A stretch of 16,592 bases of DNA from Clostridium sp. CAG:1219 (GCA_000433335.1 HF996729.1:9846-26437); one strand, 5' to 3'; counted from the first letter of the stretch, positions 1-8,030 are shown. Made by a program: numbers and translations. The notes: generated by a model not told the origin, from the sequence alone.

Positions 1-2938
1 GAAGTATTCTGATAGTAATAAAAATGGCCAGGTAAGTATAAATATTACAGATAATACTAAAAAACCAGGTGCTATAGTAACATATTTTTATGATCAATTT
101 CCAAAAAGAACCGTGAATGTTTATAGGAAATATATAGATGATAAAAATAATGAGATCGCTTTAATTTCGCCAACTGGCAAATATACAGTAAATAATTTTG
201 AAACTTATAAAGAAAATCAGAACTTTTTGAGGGGAATATTTTACTATGGTGAGAAATCTACAATGCCATCAGTAGCAAATAATTTGAAGTATATAACTGC
301 AAATGAAAAAGATATATATGAGTATAATGGGAAGGTAAAGATTACCTATTATAATGGTTCTAATGATAAAAGTCCAATAAGTAATAATTATACCAAAAAA
401 GGATTAGGAACTTCAATATCTATTTCTTCTATAAATTCAAAGAATAAAAAACAAATAGACATCGTTTTCTATTATACTAAAAAACCAGATCCAGAGTGGA
501 TAACTGTATGTCCAAAGCTAAACTTTAAAACAGTAGCAGATTATTTAAAAAATGCTGAAGGTAAAGAAAATGTTGCTACTAATACTTGTAAAGAAAAAGA
601 TAAAACCTATGAATGTACGGATAATGATACTACAACACAGGAACTTGTAGTTCCAATAGGAGAGGATATAAAGCCAATTGTAAATGTACCAAAAGTAATA
701 TTAATAGATTCAGGAAAGTATAGCTATGATAATACTAGAGGTGGAATTTGGCAAGAAGTAAGTGTGAAAAATGGTAAGTATAATTTAAGAGTAGTAGGTT
801 ATAAGGCACTTGTTCTTACAGAAGTAAAAATAAAACAAAATGATGGAAGTAATTTCGTAAGCTTACTTTCAAAGGATAAGGTAGTATATACTAATCCAAA
901 TATAAATAATAATAGTATATTAGGTACTAAATTATACGAAAACGAGGAAAAATTATTAGCTAGTGATTTAGGAGAAAATATAGGAAAAGCATTAAGTAAA
1001 AAGTTCGAATATTCAGGTAGTAATAAGGCTGAGTATGAAAAGCATATATATAAATATGCAACAAGTTTAACCGAAATAAATAATTATATTACAAATGAGA
1101 TTGCTGGAAGTAATGTTATAATTGATACTGATGCCTATAATGGAGTTAAATCAGCATATGCAACAGTAAAATATAAAGCAGTTAATATAGGAATTACTGA
1201 TTTTAGTTACTATTCTAATATTAGTCCTTATTTAAAAGAAGGAAGTAGCAGTTCTGTATTAGGTGGTGATAACAGTAATAATGAATCAGGTGATTATGAA
1301 AGAACTACTAAAGGTTCTGTTAAAAAGAAAGAGTATTCATCAAATTCTTCATATGTAAATGTATATGCGCCTTTATCACTAAGTATAGATGTAAAGGGAA
1401 TAAACACAGTAGATCATACAACAGGTAAGGACAATTCAACTTTAATACAAAATAACGCAAAACTAAAGGTAACAGCTATGATTAAACCTTTGACAAGTTA
1501 TCCTAAAATGTCAATTCAACATATTAAAGATAAATATTTAGGGGCATATTATTATAAATTTGGATTTAAAGTAGATTACAATGGCAAAACGTATGAATCT
1601 GGTTCATGGATTAGAGGAGGAGAATCAATAGAAGTACTAGTTAATGATAGCAGACTGGATAATGATAACAATACAACTACTTCTGTAGTATCTGACTATA
1701 TGAATGAAATAGTATGTATGGCTGTAACTAAAAATATTCCAAGTTACAAAAATGAAGACTTAACAACGATATACGATCAGTATTCTTCTTCTAATAAAAT
1801 AACAATACCAACTGATTGTAAAGACTCTAATGAAACTACTACTAATAATAAATGGTCTGAAACGTTAAAATCAAATAATAAAGTTAAACAAGATGCATAT
1901 TATGCTGTTAAAGCTACTAAAAGAATTGCATCTATTGGAAGAATATATGATTTTAGAATAACAGATTGTACAGATGTAGATTTTAAATCTGTATTTAGAG
2001 ATTCATCAAAATCAGGTGTAAATTCATTAAGTGGTATAGTTTATTTTAGTGGAATAAAAGAACTGGAAATCTTTAATAGTTCTACTTCAAATGTTTTAAC
2101 AAATAGAAAAAGTCCATATACAATTCCACTTGGACCATATAAACATACAAACTCTAATTATGTTGATGCTCCAAAAATGGGTTATAGAATTAGTTTTGAT
2201 GTTAAAACTACAGGAAAATATGTAACAACTAGTAAAGCTGCTAATGAATTAAACAGTAAATATCAAAAATATGTAAAAATAACACCAAGTTATTATTACA
2301 TAAAGAAAGATGGAACTGGATATAATGAAAATATAACTCTTTACTATAAGAATTCAAGTAACAAATATGTAAAATTTATAGATAGTGGATTCAAAATTTC
2401 ATATAAACCAAATGATGGATATAGAAATGTAACAAATTTAGGAATAACAAATATTACCGACATGTTTACAGATAAATATGTAACGCTAGATGTATCTAAT
2501 AAAGATGGCTTTAACCTTAATATAGACTCTATGTGTACTAACTATAGTGGATATGTTCAAAGTTGGTATGGTGAATTTAAATTACCAAATACAACGATAG
2601 CAGTAGCTGATGGAGGAAGTGTAACTAAACCATTGACAGATGGCTATATAGGAGTTAAATTTGATATAAAATGTATATATATATACGATACTCAAACAAC
2701 TGAAGTTTCATATAATACTTCTAATAAAAATGCAAGTGGAACAAACACAACACAATGGGATTATGAAGGATATTTAGGATTCAAAAATGCAGGAAAAGAT
2801 GTTACTGGAAATGATGGATTATACTTACAATTTCCAAAAGGAAAACTTATGATTCCATCACAACCCGTATATGAACAAATAAGAGGAACAGTAGTATTCT
2901 TTGACTTAGATAATAGAGCTTCAAATGACTTTGAATAG
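1..2938 (+). CDS. Large secreted or surface protein, 5' partial
   Basis: The frame is open from the first bases of the window (first full codon at 2), so the start lies upstream; a GTG at 113 is only an internal codon. About 978 residues are visible and end at TAG 2936-2938. The protein is rich in Asn, Ser, Thr, Lys and Tyr, low in Cys, and has no membrane segment or LPXTG anchor in the visible part. The first ~160 residues contain repeated beta-strand units ending in phrases such as IVTYFYD and IDIVFYYTKKP, which resemble MucBP-like extracellular repeats. The rest shows no enzyme motif I recognise. The C-terminus reads GTVVFFDLDNRASNDFE. It may belong to the DUF5704-type clostridial proteins, but that is recollection only. 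The composition suggests an exported adhesin-like or structural protein; the signal peptide would be off-window. A strong terminator follows directly. Confidence 0.75.
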   Translation, partial: KYSDSNKNGQVSINITDNTKKPGAIVTYFYDQFPKRTVNVYRKYIDDKNNEIALISPTGKYTVNNFETYKENQNFLRGIFYYGEKSTMPSVANNLKYITANEKDIYEYNGKVKITYYNGSNDKSPISNNYTKKGLGTSISISSINSKNKKQIDIVFYYTKKPDPEWITVCPKLNFKTVADYLKNAEGKENVATNTCKEKDKTYECTDNDTTTQELVVPIGEDIKPIVNVPKVILIDSGKYSYDNTRGGIWQEVSVKNGKYNLRVVGYKALVLTEVKIKQNDGSNFVSLLSKDKVVYTNPNINNNSILGTKLYENEEKLLASDLGENIGKALSKKFEYSGSNKAEYEKHIYKYATSLTEINNYITNEIAGSNVIIDTDAYNGVKSAYATVKYKAVNIGITDFSYYSNISPYLKEGSSSSVLGGDNSNNESGDYERTTKGSVKKKEYSSNSSYVNVYAPLSLSIDVKGINTVDHTTGKDNSTLIQNNAKLKVTAMIKPLTSYPKMSIQHIKDKYLGAYYYKFGFKVDYNGKTYESGSWIRGGESIEVLVNDSRLDNDNNTTTSVVSDYMNEIVCMAVTKNIPSYKNEDLTTIYDQYSSSNKITIPTDCKDSNETTTNNKWSETLKSNNKVKQDAYYAVKATKRIASIGRIYDFRITDCTDVDFKSVFRDSSKSGVNSLSGIVYFSGIKELEIFNSSTSNVLTNRKSPYTIPLGPYKHTNSNYVDAPKMGYRISFDVKTTGKYVTTSKAANELNSKYQKYVKITPSYYYIKKDGTGYNENITLYYKNSSNKYVKFIDSGFKISYKPNDGYRNVTNLGITNITDMFTDKYVTLDVSNKDGFNLNIDSMCTNYSGYVQSWYGEFKLPNTTIAVADGGSVTKPLTDGYIGVKFDIKCIYIYDTQTTEVSYNTSNKNASGTNTTQWDYEGYLGFKNAGKDVTGNDGLYLQFPKGKLMIPSQPVYEQIRGTVVFFDLDNRASNDFE

Positions 2939-2950
2939 TTTATTTGTATA

Positions 2951-2997
2951 AAATATGCACTAGCATGTGTGATATCATGCAGTGCATATTTACTTTT
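2951..2997 (+). terminator. Intrinsic terminator after the large surface protein
   Basis: The left arm (2951-2967) pairs with the right arm (2976-2991) over 16 bp with one bulged A and an 8-nt loop, followed by a T-rich tail. It begins 12 nt after the stop codon of the upstream gene. Confidence 0.85.
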
Positions 2998-3017
2998 AGG
3001 CTAAAAGGTGTTAGAAT
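2989..3017 (+). promoter_or_regulatory. Possible promoter for the small HTH gene
   Basis: A TG-n-TAGAAT extended -10 (TG at 3009-3010, hexamer 3012-3017) lies 17 nt downstream of a weak -35 (TTTACT, 2989-2994). A small hairpin (TAGGTT/AACCTA, about 3023-3042) lies between it and the ribosome binding site. The -35 overlaps the tail of the preceding terminator, so this is tentative. Confidence 0.3.
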
Positions 3018-3068
3018 ATAGCTAGGTTTTATATTTAACCTATAAAAATTTTTAGGAGGAAAAATTTA

Positions 3069-3374
3069 ATGTCAAAGGTAATTAAACTTGGCGATGAGGT
3101 AGGAAAGGTAATGGAAATCTTAAAGATGACACCTGAAGAAATGTCAGATGTTTTAGGAATTCCTACTACAAGATTAAAAGAAATAAGAAAAGAAAATACA
3201 ATGGATACAAGGGAGCTTTGTTCATTTGAAGTTTTCTGTGAAAAATCCATTCTCTTTAGAAAGGAATTTAGGTTAAAAGAAGAAGACAAAAGAATATTGT
3301 TTGAGGTTTTTTGCTTGGTAGAAATTTTGATTGCTAGTAGAGGAAAGAATGAAAATTGGAAGTACATGTGTTAA
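3069..3374 (+). CDS. Small helix-turn-helix-like protein
   Basis: The 101-residue product is preceded by a strong Shine-Dalgarno sequence (AGGAGG, about 3054-3059). Residues 20-42 (MTPEEMSDVLGIPTTRLKEI) have the spacing of a lambda-repressor/XRE-type helix-turn-helix. The remainder is predicted helical and charged, with a hydrophobic patch near residues 75-90 (FEVFCLVEILIAS) that could be a dimer interface. The protein is short for a free-standing repressor. A terminator hairpin begins 8 nt after the stop, so the gene is a self-contained monocistronic unit. A DNA-binding role is inferred from one motif, and its target is unknown. A reverse-strand reading frame over the same bases has no supporting signals. 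Confidence 0.6.
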   Translation: MSKVIKLGDEVGKVMEILKMTPEEMSDVLGIPTTRLKEIRKENTMDTRELCSFEVFCEKSILFRKEFRLKEEDKRILFEVFCLVEILIASRGKNENWKYMC

Positions 3375-3381
3375 ATATTTT

Positions 3382-3416
3382 AGTGTGGATATATTTTTAT
3401 ATCTGCACTTTTTTTG
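3382..3416 (+). terminator. Intrinsic terminator after the small HTH gene
   Basis: A 12-bp stem (3382-3393 with 3398-3409, one G-T pair) has a TTTT loop and is followed by a run of seven T. Confidence 0.9.
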
Positions 3417-3658
3417 ATATCAAAGAAAACTACAGGTTATGATTTAGGTGATATATTTATGGATGTATCTTAAATATATAAAGTATATGAATATTTTTGT
3501 CTAGCTAATGCGATGTAAATGTTGACTTTGTAAATTATGAATAATGGCAAAACTCATTATTAGAGAATGATGAAAATATAATAATTTTGATATTATTTAT
3601 GATATGAATCAGAAAGGTTATTAAGACATTTAAACTTTATATTAAGGAGATGATAAAA

Positions 3659-4684
3659 TTGGCAAATAATTTAATTGTTAGAAGTAGTAGCGCAGAATTT
3701 TTGATTTTTGAAAGACAAAAAGGAGAAAAAGGCATTGAAGTAAGATTTGAAGATGGAGATTTATGGTTAACCCCAAAAGCAATCTCTGATTTATTTGATA
3801 CTAGTAAACAAGATGTTAGTTATCATCTAAAAAATATATTTAATACACTCGAACTAGAGGAAAAATCAGTTGTCAAAAAATATTTGACAACTGCTAGTGA
3901 TAACAAAAACTATAATACTAATTATTATAATCTTGATGCAGTTATTTCTATTGGATTTAGAGTAAATTAAGATAAGGCAATCCAATTTAGAAGATGGAGT
4001 ATAAATGTTTTAAAGGAATTTGCTAAAAAAGGTTATATAATTGACAAAAAGAGAATGGAAAATGGAATTTATTTCGATGAGGATTATTTTGAATCTTTAC
4101 TTGCTGAAATTAGAGAAATAAGATTATCAAAAAGAAGATTTTATCAGAAAATTACAGATATATATGCTACAAGTATAGATTACGATAAAAAATCTCCAAT
4201 TACAATTAAGTTTTTCAAACAGGTTCAAAATAAAATACACTATGCGGTTTCTCATAATACAGTAGCGGAAATTATATATGATAGAGTTGATAGTAAGAAA
4301 GAACATATGGGACTTACATCTTGGAAAAATTCTCCGAATGGTAAAATTTTAGAAACCGATGTAGTAGTCGCTAAAAATTATTTATCTAAACCAGAAATAG
4401 AAAGTTTGGAATTAATTGTTTCATCATTTTTAGATCTAGCAGAATCAAGAGCCAAAAGAAATATTCCAATGACAATGAATGATTGGAGTAGTTTATTAGA
4501 TAAATACTTATTACTTGATAATAGGGATATATTAAAAGATGCAGGAAAAATATCACACGAAATAGCATGTGATAAGGCTTTAACTGAATTTGAAAAATAT
4601 AGAGTAAAGCAAGATAAATTATATAAATCAGATTTTAATTTATTAATGGAAGAAACTGAAGATTATGTGGTAGATAAAAATTAG
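3659..4684 (+). pseudogene. rhuM: RhuM-family gene split by a single nonsense codon
   Basis: Two adjacent reading frames lie in the same frame and together form one RhuM (Virulence_RhuM) protein of about 341 codons, the usual family length. The N-terminal part has the family hallmarks DGDLWLTPKAISDLF, KQDVSYHLKNIF and KYLTTASDNKNYNTNYYNLDAVISIGFRVN. Translation stops at TAA 3968-3970. The frame then continues DKAIQFRRWSINVLKEF, GIYFDEDYFESLLAEIREI, FYQKITDIYATS, MGLTSWKNSPNGK and VAKNYLSKPEIE. In homologues the position after RVN is usually Ser, so one TCA-to-TAA change explains the break. The start is probably TTG 3659, 9 nt after AAGGAG (3644-3649); the ATG at 3650 abuts the Shine-Dalgarno. 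RhuM proteins are accessory proteins of unsettled function found in pathogenicity islands and mobile DNA. The stop could also be an assembly error, or the downstream part could be made from the ATG at 4055. Confidence 0.85.
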
Positions 4685-4775
4685 TTTAAGTAATATTAAG
4701 GTAGCAATTTTTTATTTTGATGTATTCAAATGTTATAAATTAATGGAAAATAAAGAAAATGGTAATAAATGTACA

Positions 4776-4825
4776 AAACCCAAAATGTTAGACTAAAATG
4801 TTTAACAATGAGGGTTTATTTTTTA
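4776..4825 (+). terminator. Possible terminator hairpin upstream of spoIID
   Basis: The outer arms AAACCC (4776-4781) and GGGTTT (4812-4817) and the inner arms TGTTA (4786-4790) and TAACA (4803-4807) are separated by a symmetrical 4x4 internal loop. A T-run follows (4819-4825). It lies about 90 nt after the RhuM stop. The segment also slightly resembles ends of IS3-type elements, but no transposase remnant is visible. Confidence 0.4.
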
Positions 4826-4881
4826 GGACAAACATTAATAAAAATTACTTATATGAATATATTATTTCTAGGTGATGTATT

Positions 4882-5916
4882 TTGATATATGCTAAAAAAA
4901 GAATGTTTATAATGTTTTTCTTACTTATTATACTAGGTGCGTTAATAGGATTAAATATTCTAAAAGAAGTATCAAATAAACAAAAAGAAGAAAAAGAAAA
5001 AATAGAAGAGGAAGAAGAAAATAAGCAAGCAAAACAACTTATAGAATATAAAGCTAATCAAACAATAAGAGTTAAATTATGTGGTAGTGGTGAGATAGTT
5101 GCGATGGACGTAAATGATTATCTACGTGGTGTATTACCATCTGAGATGCCACCATATTACAACATAGAGGCTCTAAAGGCTCAAGCAATTGTTGCAAGAA
5201 CATATTTATATAGAAAGATGTCTGTCAAAGGAGAAGGTGAAGAATGTGATATTTGTGATAATTATGCACATTGTCAGGCCTTTTACAATAAAGAAAAAAT
5301 TTTAAGTATTTGGAAAAATAAAGGGTATGATGATGCCTTAAGAGAAGAGTATTGGAATAATGTAAATGAGGCTGTAGTAGGTACTCAAGATGAGGTAATA
5401 TTATATAATGGTGAATATATTAGAGCTTACTTTCATGCAAGTAGTCCAATAAAAACAGAAAGTTCTACAGAAGTTTGGGGAAGAGAATATATACCATACC
5501 TTGTTTCAGTTGAAAATAAAGAAGCAGAAGATTATGCAAATAGACAAAGTATAGTAGAAATTTCGTATGAAGAATTTTTATCAAAATTAAAAGAAAAAAT
5601 AGATAAAAATTGCAATATAGAATCACTAAAAAAAGGAGATATAAAAATAAACGAAAATACAGCAAGTGGTAGAGTAAAAAATATATCAGTTTGTGGAAAT
5701 ATAATATCTGCGGAGCTACTAAGAACAGTTTATGGTCTAAGATCAACTATGTTTTCATTAGAAGAAACGGATAGCAGTATTAAATTTAATGTTATAGGCA
5801 ATGGACATGGACTTGGATTAAGTCAAGTGGGAGCAGATTATTATGGAAAAAATGGAATGGATTATAAAGAAATTATAAAGCATTATTATACAGGAGTAGA
5901 AGTAGTAAAATTGTAA
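4882..5916 (+). CDS. spoIID: Stage II sporulation protein D (SpoIID), peptidoglycan lytic transglycosylase
   Basis: SpoIID is a mother-cell membrane enzyme that cleaves glycan strands and, with SpoIIM and SpoIIP, drives septal thinning and engulfment. The 344-residue product has one N-terminal membrane anchor (about 8-27), a charged coiled segment (30-55) and the SpoIID domain (about 60-344). Visible hallmarks are DYLRGVLPSEMP, with the catalytic Glu at residue 88, then ALKAQAIVARTYLY. CDNYAHCQ (C125, C131) matches the zinc-binding Cys pair described for C. difficile SpoIID, and NGHGLGLSQVGA lies near residue 307. The start is TTG 4882, preceded by AGGTGAT (4870-4876); the next Met is inside the membrane-anchor region. 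One oddity is that the usual STSxGxTE segment reads ASSPIKTE, with Pro-Ile where Asn/Gly-Gly normally occur. I could not identify a convincing sigma-E promoter. The gene heads a conserved spoIID-spoIIQ-spoIIID-mbl order. Confidence 0.95.
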   Translation: MIYAKKRMFIMFFLLIILGALIGLNILKEVSNKQKEEKEKIEEEEENKQAKQLIEYKANQTIRVKLCGSGEIVAMDVNDYLRGVLPSEMPPYYNIEALKAQAIVARTYLYRKMSVKGEGEECDICDNYAHCQAFYNKEKILSIWKNKGYDDALREEYWNNVNEAVVGTQDEVILYNGEYIRAYFHASSPIKTESSTEVWGREYIPYLVSVENKEAEDYANRQSIVEISYEEFLSKLKEKIDKNCNIESLKKGDIKINENTASGRVKNISVCGNIISAELLRTVYGLRSTMFSLEETDSSIKFNVIGNGHGLGLSQVGADYYGKNGMDYKEIIKHYYTGVEVVKL

Positions 5917-5945
5917 AATAATAAATTACCTAATAAAAAATCTAC

Positions 5946-5978
5946 AAATTACCGAAAAATCGGTAAATTTTAAATTTT
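5946..5978 (+). terminator. Palindrome after spoIID: terminator and/or operator
   Basis: TTACCGA (5949-5955) and TCGGTAA (5960-5966) form a perfect 7-bp stem with an AAAA loop, extended by AAA/TTT with one bulge, then a T-rich stretch (5968-5978). It can serve as the spoIID terminator. It also ends about 17 nt upstream of a TATAAT box, so it overlaps the -35 position of the next promoter and could be an operator for the DUF4143 relic. Confidence 0.6.
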
Positions 5979-5990
5979 GCGCTATAATAT
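5972..5990 (+). promoter_or_regulatory. Promoter of the first DUF4143 relic
   Basis: A perfect TATAAT (5983-5988) sits in the context AATTTTGCGCTATAAT. The same 16-nt arrangement (AATTTTGTGATATAAT) precedes the second DUF4143 gene at 10327-10342. The -35 (TCGGTA at 5960) is poor and lies inside the palindrome. The start codon is 33 nt downstream. Confidence 0.5.
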
Positions 5991-6021
5991 CTATATATAC
6001 TTTAATTTAAAGGAGAAATCT

Positions 6022-6415
6022 ATGAAAGAGTATAAATTAAGAATAGCAGACAAAATATTGATAAAAAACTTAAATATATTTAGTTTAATATTCGAGTCAT
6101 TGTGTATTAGAGATTTAGGGGTATATGCAGAGAGTATAAATGGAAATGTATATCATTACAAAGATTCATCGGACTTGAGTGTGGTGCAGTGGTACATTTA
6201 AGAAATGGTAATTATGGATTAATTGAAATTAAGTTGGGAGAAGATAACACCTAATAGATATTGGTTCAGAAAATTTAAAGAAATTAAACAAAAAAATAGA
6301 TACGACAAAAATGAACAAGCCATCTTTTTTAATGGTGCTTACAGCTATAGCAAAATATGCATATAAAAGAGAAGATGGTGTATGTGTGGTCCAAATAGGA
6401 TGTTTAAAAAATTAA
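6022..6415 (+). pseudogene. DUF4143-type AAA ATPase: internal deletion and two frameshifts
   Basis: AAAGGAG (about 6009-6015) precedes ATG 6022. The first residues (MKEYKLRIADKILIK) look like the true N-terminus of this ATPase family. The next (NIFSLIFESLCIRDLGVYAESINGNVYHYKDSS) belong to its C-terminal DUF4143 domain, so roughly 270 residues, including the P-loop and Walker B, are missing. Near 6170 the frame shifts by one base, where an expected SGLEC becomes SSDLS, giving a stop at 6199-6201. The shifted frame continues GLECGAVVHLRNGNYGLIEIKLG. A second shift near 6250 leads to IDIGSENLKKLNKKIDTTK and ends VCVVQIGCLKN with TAA 6413-6415. The usual LECDAVVHL Asp is Gly. These ATPases are widespread in bacteria and archaea with no agreed function. 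The relic separates spoIID from spoIIQ, which are usually neighbours in Clostridia. Confidence 0.8.
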
Positions 6416-6577
6416 AAGGAAAAAATACAAAAAGACTGAAAAATAAAATTATGAGATATCATTTAAATATGATATGAATTCAATGTATTTAAATGCAATT
6501 ATTATCTTCATATGAAAAAAGTAGAATGTTTTGTAGAAATTATAAAAGATTAAAAAAATAAGTAATATAAAAAAAAA

Positions 6578-6612
6578 CTATGAATATGTATATAGTATTC
6601 ATAGCTTTTTTT
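6578..6612 (+). terminator. Intrinsic terminator upstream of spoIIQ
   Basis: A perfect 9-bp stem CTATGAATA/TATTCATAG (6578-6586 with 6596-6604) has a 9-nt loop, followed by C and seven T. It closes the DUF4143 relic unit. The 160 nt before it (6416-6577) contain no gene I can support. Confidence 0.9.
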
Positions 6613-6643
6613 AGCTTGATTTTAAACAAAGGAGAAGGTAAAA

Positions 6644-7714
6644 ATGAAAATTAAAATGAATGTTGACATAGGAGGACTTATAAAAAAAATTAAATTTAGT
6701 AGGCAAGAAGATAAATCTGATAGGCAAAGGGTAAAACAAAAAAGAAAAGGCGCAATAGAATTTAGAAAAGAAGAAAATTCAGAAGTAAAAGAAGTGGAAA
6801 ATGTTTATAATTTAGAGCAAACCAAAAAGAGAAGAGGAAAAAAAGAATATAATGAAAATGATTTAGTGGAAAATGGTGAAAAAAAGAAAAATTGGAAGAG
6901 GAAAGGAAGTAAAAAGAACTTATCAGAATTTTTTAAAAATATATTTTTAAATCAAAGGCAAATAAAATTTAATTATTATGTATTATTATTCGCAATGATA
7001 ATACTTTGTAGTGGAAGTTTTTATTTAACTTCAAAGTCTTATAAAAAATATAATGAAGAAGATTATGAAACATATAATGCAATAAGTACCTATAGTGGAA
7101 GTGAAGACATAAGTTCAAGTGAGGAAAAAAGTGCAGAAGAAATTACAGAAGAAGAGTCAAATTCAATAATAAAGCAAAAGCAAGAGATAATATCTAGTAT
7201 AAAACAAAGTGAAAGCACAGATAACACAACATCTAAAAATACTAGCACAACTAATACCACTAAAAAAAACAATAACGTAAGTACTACAATAAAAAAGGTA
7301 GAAAAATTAGAGTTTGGAAAGCCATATGAAGGACAAGTTCAAAAGTTATATTCAAAAGATACATTAATTTATTCAAAAACACTGGAAATGTGGAAAATTC
7401 ATGAAGGAATCGATATATCAGGAAGTGTAGGAGATATTATAAAGGCATCTGAAAAAGGAGAGGTGACAAAAATTTATGATGATTCTTTTTTAGGAAAAAC
7501 TATAGTAATAGATCATGGACAAGGATATAAAACAAGTTATTCTAATCTAGGGGAAAAATTGTATGTAAGTGTAGGTACGAAGGTAAAGAAAGGCCAAAAA
7601 ATAGGCGAGATTGGTACAAGTAGTATAGGTGAGATAAAGGATGAACCACACCTGCATTTTATGTTATATAAGAATGACGAAATTGTTGATCCGTCTAACA
7701 TATTTTATGCTTAG
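6644..7714 (+). CDS. spoIIQ: SpoIIQ-like membrane-anchored M23 metallopeptidase
   Basis: SpoIIQ sits in the forespore membrane and binds SpoIIIAH across the intermembrane space, joining the engulfing membranes. ATG 6644 follows AAAGGAG (6628-6634). The 356-residue protein has a basic cytoplasmic region (1-108), one membrane segment (about 111-128), an acidic then Ser/Thr/Asn-rich extracellular linker (135-215) and a C-terminal M23/LytM domain (about 225-350). The zinc and catalytic residues are present: HEGID (H253, D257) and HLH (H336, H338). The domain is therefore the zinc-binding clostridial kind, whereas B. subtilis SpoIIQ has lost the site. The name rests on domain layout plus its position between spoIID and spoIIID. 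The unusual feature is the ~108-residue Lys/Arg-rich N-terminus; known SpoIIQ proteins have about 20 residues before the membrane. A general M23 wall hydrolase is the alternative. Confidence 0.85.
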   Translation: MKIKMNVDIGGLIKKIKFSRQEDKSDRQRVKQKRKGAIEFRKEENSEVKEVENVYNLEQTKKRRGKKEYNENDLVENGEKKKNWKRKGSKKNLSEFFKNIFLNQRQIKFNYYVLLFAMIILCSGSFYLTSKSYKKYNEEDYETYNAISTYSGSEDISSSEEKSAEEITEEESNSIIKQKQEIISSIKQSESTDNTTSKNTSTTNTTKKNNNVSTTIKKVEKLEFGKPYEGQVQKLYSKDTLIYSKTLEMWKIHEGIDISGSVGDIIKASEKGEVTKIYDDSFLGKTIVIDHGQGYKTSYSNLGEKLYVSVGTKVKKGQKIGEIGTSSIGEIKDEPHLHFMLYKNDEIVDPSNIFYA

Positions 7715-7772
7715 CTGAATAAAATAATAGTAAAAACAAATAAAATAAGTAATTAAATTGGAGGTAGATTAT

Positions 7773-8030
7773 ATGTTAGATATAGAAGAAAGGGCAAAGA
7801 TTCTTGCTGTATATATAATAGAAACTGGTAGTACAGTAAGACAAACTGCAAAAAAGTTTAATATAAGTAAATCAACAGTTCATAAGGATATAGCAGAAAG
7901 ATTAGAGAAAATAAATCCGTCATTGGCTAGTGAAGCTAAAAAAGTTCTTGAGGTAAATAAAGCAGAAAGGCATATAAGGGGTGGACTTGCAACCAAAATT
8001 AAATATGAGGCTAGGAAGGTTGCACAATAA
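7773..8030 (+). CDS. spoIIID: Sporulation transcriptional regulator SpoIIID
   Basis: SpoIIID is a small mother-cell DNA-binding protein that activates or represses many sigma-E and sigma-K genes. The 85-residue product has the family length. Residues 20-40 form the helix-turn-helix (TVRQTAKKFNISKSTVHKDI), followed by the signature RLEKINPSLASEAKKVL and RHIRGGLATKIKY. The start is ATG 7773, 8 nt after GGAGG (7760-7764); a TTG at 7758 overlaps this Shine-Dalgarno and is rejected. No clear sigma-E promoter was found in the 58 nt after spoIIQ, so it may be co-transcribed or use a divergent promoter. The last codons (VAQ, stop) overlap the first GTTGCACAA unit of the repeat cluster that follows, so the extreme C-terminus may have been altered by whatever placed those repeats. 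Confidence 0.95.
   Translation: MLDIEERAKILAVYIIETGSTVRQTAKKFNISKSTVHKDIAERLEKINPSLASEAKKVLEVNKAERHIRGGLATKIKYEARKVAQ

Noticed and set aside
3035..3367. Reverse-strand reading frame of 110 codons
   Set aside because: It is the mirror of the small HTH gene, which has a strong Shine-Dalgarno and its own terminator; the reverse frame has neither.
3417..3640. Further gene fragment between the small HTH gene and RhuM
   Set aside because: Short frames exist (for example about 3417-3472), but none has a start signal or recognisable similarity. Nothing else was seen in this gap.
3968..3970. Stop-codon reassignment (TAA read as an amino acid) to explain the RhuM and DUF4143 internal stops
   Set aside because: TAA ends intact core genes here, such as spoIID, mbl, ruvX and spoIIID, so it is a normal stop.
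4776..4825. Insertion-sequence end (IS3-like)
   Set aside because: The resemblance is to a few bases only. No second end, target duplication or transposase fragment is visible, so a terminator is simpler.
5977..6021. Upstream TTG start for the first DUF4143 relic
   Set aside because: It overlaps the TATAAT box and has no Shine-Dalgarno, while ATG 6022 has AAAGGAG and matches the family N-terminus.
6522..6557. Short frame MKKVECFVEIIKD as a relic of a P-II-type gene
   Set aside because: Thirteen codons with no Shine-Dalgarno and no continuation in any frame; the likeness is too short to support.
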